Source: Ottelia alismoides
Lineage: Eukaryota; Streptophyta; Magnoliopsida; Alismatales; Hydrocharitaceae
Length of the DNA stretch: 64,000 nucleotides
Reading direction: 5' to 3'
Assembly (NCBI GenBank): GCA_037367405.1
Contig: JAZKJV010010759.1
Coordinates: 310,001-374,000 of the forward strand
Position numbers and translations under genes: made by a program. The notes under the pieces were generated by a model that ran no database searches, was not told where the DNA came from, and saw nothing but the letters and a program-made list of their open reading frames with translations. Of the stretch, positions 57,404 through 64,000 are shown piece by piece. Each line of letters opens with the position of its first letter. The stretch's first letter is position 1.

Positions 57404-57655
57404 TCACATAAAGAATGATGCACCATTAGGTGTGATTTCCACGATCAGATTTGTTGTCGAGCCTCCTTGTACGATCTCGTTGCCCACTGTCGCTACAAGA
57501 ATCATCCATGGTTTTTGAGAAATGCATGCATACCGCATTGCATCCTCTCGTCGATGTCTATCAATGCTTCGATAATAACATTTGAAAGAAGCGAAATTGC
57601 CATTCAACCACCACAAAAGTAGAAGAAGAAACATAATATAACGATTTTCAATCAC
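57404..57655 (-). CDS. small open frame with secretory-type N-terminus, unknown
   Basis: An 83-codon minus-strand frame. After a short start (MIENRYI) it has MFLLLLLWWLNGNFASFKCYY, which looks like a signal peptide with cleavage near FAS, then RREDAMRYACISQKPWMIL and EIVQGGSTTNLIVEITPNG. I do not recognise the family. It follows a promoter-like sequence (57640-57850) with a TATA-like GCATATAATAAG and a purine/pyrimidine-rich leader, which is shared with 52290-52478. It could be the first exon of a secreted-protein gene or a decayed gene start; no continuation was found to its left. Two cysteines only. Confidence 0.35.
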   Translation of the reverse strand: MIENRYIMFLLLLLWWLNGNFASFKCYYRSIDRHRREDAMRYACISQKPWMILVATVGNEIVQGGSTTNLIVEITPNGASFFM

Positions 57656-57850
57656 CTTTACCGAAAAGAAAAAGAAAAATCACTAAGAAGGAGAATAATC
57701 ATGTCTTTCCATGCTCGTTAGATCTTTCCCTTCCTTCTCTCGCCATCTCTGTATATTATTCTGAAGGATTACTCTATCACTCTTATTATATGCCCAAATA
57801 TAAAATTCTAGATTTATTGTAAAAAAAATCAATCACATTCTATTGGGCGT
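57656..57850 (-). promoter_or_regulatory. promoter / 5' leader-like sequence, copy 2 (uninterrupted)
   Basis: Partner of 52290-52478 plus 53996-54045. It spans the place where the 1.5-kb CACTA is inserted in copy 1 (here AAAATTCTAGATTTATTG, without insertion). A TATA-like string lies near 57786-57797 on the minus strand, about 130 bp before the open frame. Promoter function is inferred from layout and conservation, not shown. Confidence 0.45.
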
Positions 57851-58248
57851 CGCGGAAGCAGAGCATGGAAATAGGTGATCTCTCTTAATAATTGTGGAAA
57901 GAACTAGAATACAGATGGGTTATTTAAAACAATAACACTATTGGGATTTTACAGTACCATGATTAAATAAATCTTCGAAAAGATAGATTTTAAATCTGTC
58001 TAAACATGTCGATTTTCCAAATATCCTGAAATGAGGATATATCCAAATATCCTCCAATGGGAAAACATGCCTGTTAGTAAACAATTATAATTCATAAGAT
58101 TCTTCAATCAATTATAATATCGATGGATTCTCTCGTTAAAATTTCTATGAATACTCGATTCAGAACAAGGATGGGAATAAAGAAAATAAAGGTCTATTAT
58201 ATGTTCGGTTGGAACGATAGGAATAAGGAGAATAATGTAGAATAAAGG
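57851..58248. other. unassigned stretch
   Basis: No domain or paired repeat identified. AATAAGG/AATAAAG words recur on both sides of the TRIM pair and probably formed one sequence before insertion. Confidence 0.4.
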
Positions 58249-58253
58249 TAAGT

Positions 58254-58843
58254 TGTAACGTCCCGGGCTTAGGTCCCCGGTTCGTTATAGAGGAAAACTG
58301 GCCCTGACAACTTATTGGGTACGAGCTCAGATGGACCCGTTGACAACCACCCAAAATGCTTAAGCCCAAGTTGTCAAGTAGTAGTCCTCACCACTTATAT
58401 ACCACACCCACACTTTGTGAGTTTTCCATGTGGTACTATGTTTGGGGTTAGGGTGTTACAATCTCCCCCACTTATATTCGCAACGTCCTCGTTGCGACAT
58501 GGCTCATCACTGATTCCCAGTGATAGTGGCGGCTGCACATTCCGGGTAGCCATTTCCTCCAACCTCTTTGCAGGGGCGGCTCCACCTCTCGGGTAGCCCT
58601 TTCCACTATCAGAGAGAATTTGGCTCTGATACCATTTGTAACGTCCCGGGCTTAGGTCCCCGGTTCGTTATAGAGGAAAACTGGCCCTGACAACTTATTG
58701 GGTACGAGCTCAGATGGACCCGTTGACAACCACCCAAAATGCTTAAGCCCAAGTTGTCAAGTAGTAATCCCCACCACTTATATACCACACCCACACTTTG
58801 TGAGTTTTCCATGTGGTACTATGTTTGGGGTTAGGGTGTTACA
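58254..58843 (-). mobile_element. TRIM-2, complete, minus strand
   Basis: Two 207-bp direct repeats (58254-58460 and 58637-58843) differ at only two positions. Read on the minus strand they start TGTAACACCCTAACCCC and end GGGACGTTACA. The 5' repeat is followed by TGGTATCAGAGCC (initiator tRNA primer site) and the 3' repeat is preceded by AGTGGGGGAGAT (purine tract). The 176-bp interior has no coding frame of note. A TATATAAG string lies in the repeat. High repeat identity points to a fairly recent insertion. Confidence 0.93.
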
Positions 58844-58849
58844 ACATGT

Positions 58850-59418
58850 TGTAAAACCCCAAAAATTGTCCCACACCGTGGAACACAAAAATTCCGGGTG
58901 GGATAAATAGTGAGGGGCTTACTATCGAATAACCCGGCTTAAGCATTTTGGGGGGTGGTTAATCGGGTCCGTATGGGCCCGATCCCAAGAGGTTGTTAGG
59001 GCCAGTAATGCTCCGTTAACAGACCGAGGACCTAAGCCCGGGACGTTACAAATGGTATCAGAGCCGAACACCCTCTGACAGTGGAAAGGTCTACCCAAGA
59101 GGTGGAGCCGCCCCTACAAGAGGTTGGAGGAAATGGCTACCCGGAGCGTGCAGCCGCCACTGTCACTGGGAAGAAGTAATGTGCCATGTCGCAACGAGGA
59201 CGTTGCGAATATAAGTGGGGGAGGTTGTAAAACCCCAAAAATTGTCCCACACCGTGGAACACAAAAATTCCGGGTGGGATAAATAGTAAGGGGCTTACTA
59301 TCGAATAACCCGGCTTAAGCATTTTGGAGGGTGGTTAATCGGGTCCGTATGGGCCCGATCCCAAGAGGTTGTTAGGGCCAGTAACAACGGACTGAGGACC
59401 TAAGACCGGGACGTTACA
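58850..59418 (+). mobile_element. TRIM-3, complete, plus strand, head to head with TRIM-2
   Basis: Direct repeats 58850-59050 (201 bp) and 59226-59418 (193 bp), both starting TGTAAAACCCC and ending GGGACGTTACA, differing by about six substitutions and one 8-bp gap. Primer site TGGTATCAGAGCC at 59053, purine tract AGTGGGGGAGGT before the second repeat. The interior matches the TRIM-2 interior closely, but the first half of the terminal repeat is of another subtype. Only six bases separate it from TRIM-2. TAAGT occurs just outside the pair on both sides (58249-58253 and 59419-59423). Confidence 0.93.
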
Positions 59419-59423
59419 TAAGT

Positions 59424-59720
59424 AATGTGAAATAAAGATAGGAATAAGGGTAGAATAAGGTGAAATAATTGGATGTAGATGAGAATAGATATATTCTTGA
59501 TAATCGCACATGGAAGGAAATTGAGCTCTTATTCCAGTACTTATTTTCTAAATGAACATGGTCATAGTTAAATCTCATGGCATCGACTCTACAATATAAG
59601 TAGTTATTTTCTCTAAAAAGAAAAAGATCGTAATCCTACTAAGTATTGAGGTGAATACTAAGTAATTGATAAGGAGAACATCATTAATCGAGCTTCCTCC
59701 GCAAAGTCCTCTTCGATGCT
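59424..59720. other. unassigned stretch
   Basis: AT-rich, no domain or repeat end identified. Confidence 0.4.
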
Positions 59721-59728
59721 CTCATACC

Positions 59729-61698
59729 TAGGGCTTCTAATTGAACTGAATCATCCAAATTCAATTAGGATTCATTCGATAAAAATTCAAAAAAGATCAA
59801 TTCAAACTAAATGAACTGAATTTAAATTTAACTCGTGGATTCGAATCTCAAATGAATCGAATCTGAATTAACCTGAATTTGTTCGATAATAATTCGATTC
59901 GATTCGATATTTATATACATACATATATGATTATTTGTATCCATGTATTTTATACGTAGTACATAGACATACATACATATTTACATGCGTACACATGTGA
60001 CAAACACTCTAGGTCGATTAATATCTTTTTTGAATATTCATGTGCAAGGAATTATAGCACAATTACATCAAAAGATTGACATGCCTTCATTCACATAAAA
60101 AAATATGTGAATATGTATTTAAAATGTTATTACGTTTAATTTACATTGAAAGATTTAGAAATTTCATATATCACTAAGCATAACAAGTGCAAGAACCTAA
60201 AGATACTCTCAAATCAACTTATTACAGTGATTAAGTGGTTAATTGTAAAATTATAATCATATCTAGGCTCCATTGATATCATGTACATCATTCACCGCTG
60301 TGATTTCCATAATCTCACACTACACCGTGCGACTTGCCAATGCATGACATGTATATACAAAGTTAGGCCCTCGAAATGAGACTCAATCTCTTTTCTTTTC
60401 TCTTTATAATTAAGTTCAAGTGGTTTGACTGCAAAATATATTATGAGTTAGATATGTGGGTCTTTCGTACATCGGTTATACATAACATCTAAGTTCCTAT
60501 CTTTATTTCTTATTTTAGCCTAGTGACAGTAGCTTAGATATGATTACTTTGTATAAGTACAATAATCAATTTTAGCGTGCTATTCGAAATTTTGAGGTAT
60601 TAAGAGGATACAAAGAACTCTAAGTCATAACCCATTTGATATAGACATATATGTATGTATGTATAATCATATTAGTTAAAGACTAAATAAAAAAAGTAAA
60701 AAATAATTAGTCATAAAATCTAACAGGAAAAATCAAATTTCTAAGATTATCTTTCTAAATCCTCACCCACACATTTATTTTCATATTCCCACATTCCTTA
60801 CACTGACTTCTCCATTTCCCTTGCATTATCTACCAAAGATCATAAAAACATGCGGTAGATTATGGTGGCCTTTCTCATCGCACATGAAAATGATGGTTTT
60901 GCTGCTTCAAGTTCCTCCTTAACATTTGCTGTGATTCAAATTTATCTAGATATATATCCTTTGCTTTTATATTGTTTTGATTTTCCTTGCATGGCAATCC
61001 ATGATAATTATCATTATCAAGACGATATTTATCATTACATGATTAATATACAAGTACTCCTCACCATAATGTTAGTTGTTCCTTTGTACATCAAAAATTT
61101 ATATATTTCATTTTCATGGCTTAGTTTTTGATTTTGAAGATCTTCATGCTTAATGAAGAGGTTTTATATTGCTAAGTTATTTTTTTCTATTTCCATTATT
61201 TCAGATATATATAAATTTGATCTTGTCTTGCTTTAATATTTAGTGGTAATTACAATGTGTTCAGTTCTTCATCAATGATATTATATCTCTTTATACATTT
61301 ATTCATCATAGAAAAAAATATATTTAGATCTACATAATAATTATAAAAATTAGGTACTTTTATCCTCTATATTGATTTAATATTTTCTTTGATTTTATAG
61401 TTATTTCAACGTATCCTAGTAATATTCTTTCAAAATTAGAATTATACAATAAAATAATTATATTATATTATACTTCATATAATATTATTTATATAAGCTC
61501 TAAAACTTCAATTAACATTTCAAATTCGAAATAAAAATGAATCGAATTTGAATATTCAAAACTCAAAATGAATGGAATCTGAATTTAAGTTAGTAAATTC
61601 GTTTGAATTTCAATTTGAGTTCAAATTTGAATTTTTTATAATGAATTGAATCAGAATCCCGGTGGATTCGAAAGTATTCGATTCGATTAGCACTCCTA
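59729..61698. mobile_element. hAT-type element, non-autonomous, about 2 kb
   Basis: Ends TAGGGCTTCTAATTGAACTG and, inverted, TAGGAGTGCTAATCGAATCG. Flanks CTCATACC (59721-59728) and CTCATACA (61699-61706) match at 7 of 8 bases. Inner zones next to both ends are packed with GAATCGAAT / AATTCGATTCG words in both orientations (59740-59915 and 61530-61680). The AT-rich middle has no transposase; the frame at 60862-61131 shows no domain. Confidence 0.88.
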
Positions 61699-61706
61699 CT
61701 CATACA

Positions 61707-63059
61707 AATGAGGTTCCCCGACCAATAGCTTAGTGTGCTCCCCTCAATCATCATACCCAAAGTCATTGCGTCACATAGCCATCTTCACCTGTGGTGACCT
61801 CGCTCAATCTACCTTCTAGTTCTCCTTGCCAATGCGAGTGCCCAACTAATCCGTGTGGGCTCAATCGATCCGTCTCGGGGTTCCTCGCCCTGATGAGGCC
61901 CCCAACCAAAGTAGGTGATGAATCCACATTTCATCATCTTTATTCTATCATTTTGGCATCAAAAATCCTAGCAAATGTGTGTAAATACCCTTAATTAGAG
62001 CATCTTAGCATTCATGCATGTACATGTAAATAGTGTATAAAATACTGTAATTAAAGCCAAAATTATAGAATAAATAAAAGAAAAGAAAAAGAATAAAATA
62101 TTGTAAATATTTTATGACCCGAAACCCCGAGACCTAGGCATCTAGATGAACATGTCGACAAGGAATAAAGTAGGGGGAGATAAGGGTCAAAATACATTAC
62201 AAATTCCTTTTATTTTATTCATTCCTTATTCATTTTGGGACCTATTTTTGGTTCCACTTTTTATATCTCAAATAAGGAAACTTTGTACATGAAAGTTGTG
62301 GATAATTAAATATAAAAAAATACAAAATTGTTTTCACACAAAAATAATGTACAGATAAAAAGTTATGATCTGAATAAAATTTCAGAATCCCAACTTCCCA
62401 GATACGTATCTCACAAATAAAAACTCGAAATGCATCAAACTCACCTTTAATTGTATATAGCTTAAAATAATCTATTTAATGGAGGTAGTTTCATATTTTT
62501 CATAGTTACGGTTTGAAAGTTGAGTTTTGGACCCTACTTGTACACTTGTACAAATTAAAATATTGATTTTATTATTTATTCATTATTTTTGTATTTTTAT
62601 ATTTTTATAATGTTGTAGATATTATTTATAACATATTTGTACATTAAAAATAGAATAAAAAGACAAAATAAACACAAATAAAAACACTTGTATATATACT
62701 ACATAGGTATAATACCTATATATATACCTATATAATGCATGCTTATATTTTATTAAGTATATTAAATACATCAGAAAAATAAAATAAAAATATATTTATG
62801 TGTATAAAAGTATTTCATAAATATATAAAATAATAAACAAAATTAAATAAATTAAAAATACAAAATAAAAATAAATTAAGAAATTATGTAGGTAAAGATA
62901 CATACAAAGGGCATAATGGTAGCTTATAAAATTATACCTCATAAAAATAATTAAAAATCATAATAAAATAATTTATAAAATAATAAACATTTTTTATTAA
63001 ATAACCTTAAATTAATTAAGTCATTTGTTATTTTTAATAGAATTTACAATACTTTTATT
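61707..63059. repeat. LTR-like, AT-rich retrotransposon-derived stretch
   Basis: GGTGATGAATCCACATTTC (61914) and CCTAGCAAATGTG (61967) recall the words at 46806 and 1362. The zone 62437-62500 is similar, inverted, to 46371-46432. No coding domain. Family assignment to gypsy-type LTRs is tentative. Confidence 0.45.
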
Positions 63060-64000
63060 TTGTTTTGTCTTTTTGCGGATGACGTGGCCCAATCAGGCCA
63101 CGCCATCCATTGACCGGGGGTCAAACTCCATGACCCCAGCTCAGTACCCCCCAGATGCACGGAGGAGCCGCCCTTGGTCGATTCAAACCCGACGGGGGCT
63201 TGTTCTTCAGGTGTTCTTGATGGGCTTCTCTACGCCGTCCGATCAACGAGCCCTCTCCAGAATTCGTAGCAGCCGTAGGATCTCGCCCATCATCAGCCGC
63301 TGGATCATCAACGAGCATCTAATCGTGTCCGCACGCAGCGAAGGGGCATCGCGGGCCCAGGCCGTGACACGTGTATAAGTGGGAGCACATCCACCGTCCG
63401 CCAGTGCTTCGCGTGGGTATTTTACGGTATTGCCCTCACATTTTGCGTACTTGTTTTAGTAGTATTCAAACTTTCCTTGGGCGCTTTAAACTGTGGGGAC
63501 ATTTGCGAAAGGAACCCCCAAAGTTTTGTAATATTCAGGTTGGCCCCTGCCAGGCGCGCGTGCCAACGCACGTGTGATGACACGAAAATTCACCTCAATC
63601 AATCCGGGATGAAATAATCACTCAAAGGGTCGTTGCGATCCGGATCGAGAGATAAATCAGGTCAATCAAGAAAATTGAGGTTCAGACCACCAAAATAAGG
63701 GAAAAATCAAATAAATACAATAGCGGTCCTGGCTTATTAGATTAACCTGGTATAGCGACCAGGGTCAGACTCAGGAAGCACGTGATGGCCTTGCGGCCTA
63801 CGAAGTAGTCGAAAATAGCGAAGAATAAAAGGAAACTATTTTTGGTGGATTTTCAATTTTTATATATTTTTTTTGGATTTTTGGTTAATAAGGAAAATAA
63901 GAAAACAAAGGAAACAACCAACTTCAAGCAATTATTTAATGCATCAAAAATTACTCAAAAATTCAAATAAAAATGTTTTTCTGTATTTTTTGATTTTTAC
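63060..64000. repeat. LTR-like stretch with GC island, cut by right window edge
   Basis: GC-rich island 63075-63590 with GGCCCAATCAGGCCACG and GTGATGACACGAAAATTCACC at its end, then CCTGGTATAGCGACCAGGG (63750), a phrase shared with 42447. The frames at 63025-63577 show no domain. The feature continues past the window. Confidence 0.45.

Noticed and set aside
60862..61131. 89-codon hydrophobic frame in the 2-kb hAT
   Set aside because: Hydrophobicity follows from T-rich DNA; no transposase motif.
63025..63577. Frames of 65-117 codons at the right edge
   Set aside because: GC island of an LTR-like repeat; several frames open on both strands, no domain.

Overview
This window looks like gene-poor nuclear DNA of a flowering plant. 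Nearly everything recognisable is a plant-type transposable element: Ty1/copia and Ty3/gypsy LTR retrotransposons with the usual tRNA-iMet primer site, L1-type LINEs, CACTA, hAT and Mutator-like DNA transposons, MITEs and TRIM elements. I see no intact host gene, no rRNA or convincing tRNA gene, no CRISPR array and no bacterial operon. The species cannot be named from sequence alone. Most open frames are either remnants of element proteins or chance frames in GC-rich repeats.

Left part (1-12.65 kb). A minus-strand Ty3/gypsy element (Athila/Tat-like integrase tail) supplies a 3' LTR running off the left edge, a polypurine tract at 2924, three PPT-like hairpins (3.07-3.27 kb) and an integrase gene end. 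A minus-strand Ty1/copia element (copia-A, 3837-12496) is inserted in that integrase gene with a perfect 5-bp duplication (CTTGC). Copia-A is scrambled: its RT core is deleted, its RNase H looks like another copia lineage and is bracketed by short duplications, and its 3' LTR is cut to about 0.9 kb.

Centre (12.65-37.63 kb). One CACTA transposon of about 25 kb can be reconstructed from matching terminal repeats and a TTA target duplication. It carries a decayed TNP2 transposase (17.4-20.6 kb) and a second decayed gene (31.3-33.1 plus 36.8-37.0 kb). Four things sit inside it: a fragment of a plant reverse-transcriptase-family protein (13.3-14.2 kb, minus), a GC-rich hAT MITE (TSD CGTGCAAC), a complete but dead 10.4-kb copia element (copia-B, TSD ATAAT, same family as copia-A), and a 3.6-kb Mutator-like element holding a 305-bp tandem array and what looks like a captured 5' piece of an NHL/LEA-2 host gene.

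Right part (37.6-64 kb). Two diverged copies of a 2.4-2.7-kb repeat (38.4-41.1 and 54.4-56.75 kb) carry their own insertions. There are three TRIM elements, two of which sit head to head under one shared TAAGT duplication (58.25-59.42 kb). There are also two LINEs facing away from each other (47.3-52.3 kb), a 1.5-kb non-autonomous CACTA element (TSD TTC) lodged in a promoter-like sequence whose uninterrupted paralogue lies at 57.6-57.85 kb, a 2-kb hAT element (TSD CTCATACC/CTCATACA), and long AT-rich LTR-like stretches with GC islands (42-47 kb, 61.7-64 kb).

The genes do not work together as a pathway. The window is a record of successive insertions, and the target-site duplications let much of the order be read: gypsy before copia-A; CACTA before hAT, copia-B and MULE; the 52/57-kb promoter pair before the small CACTA.
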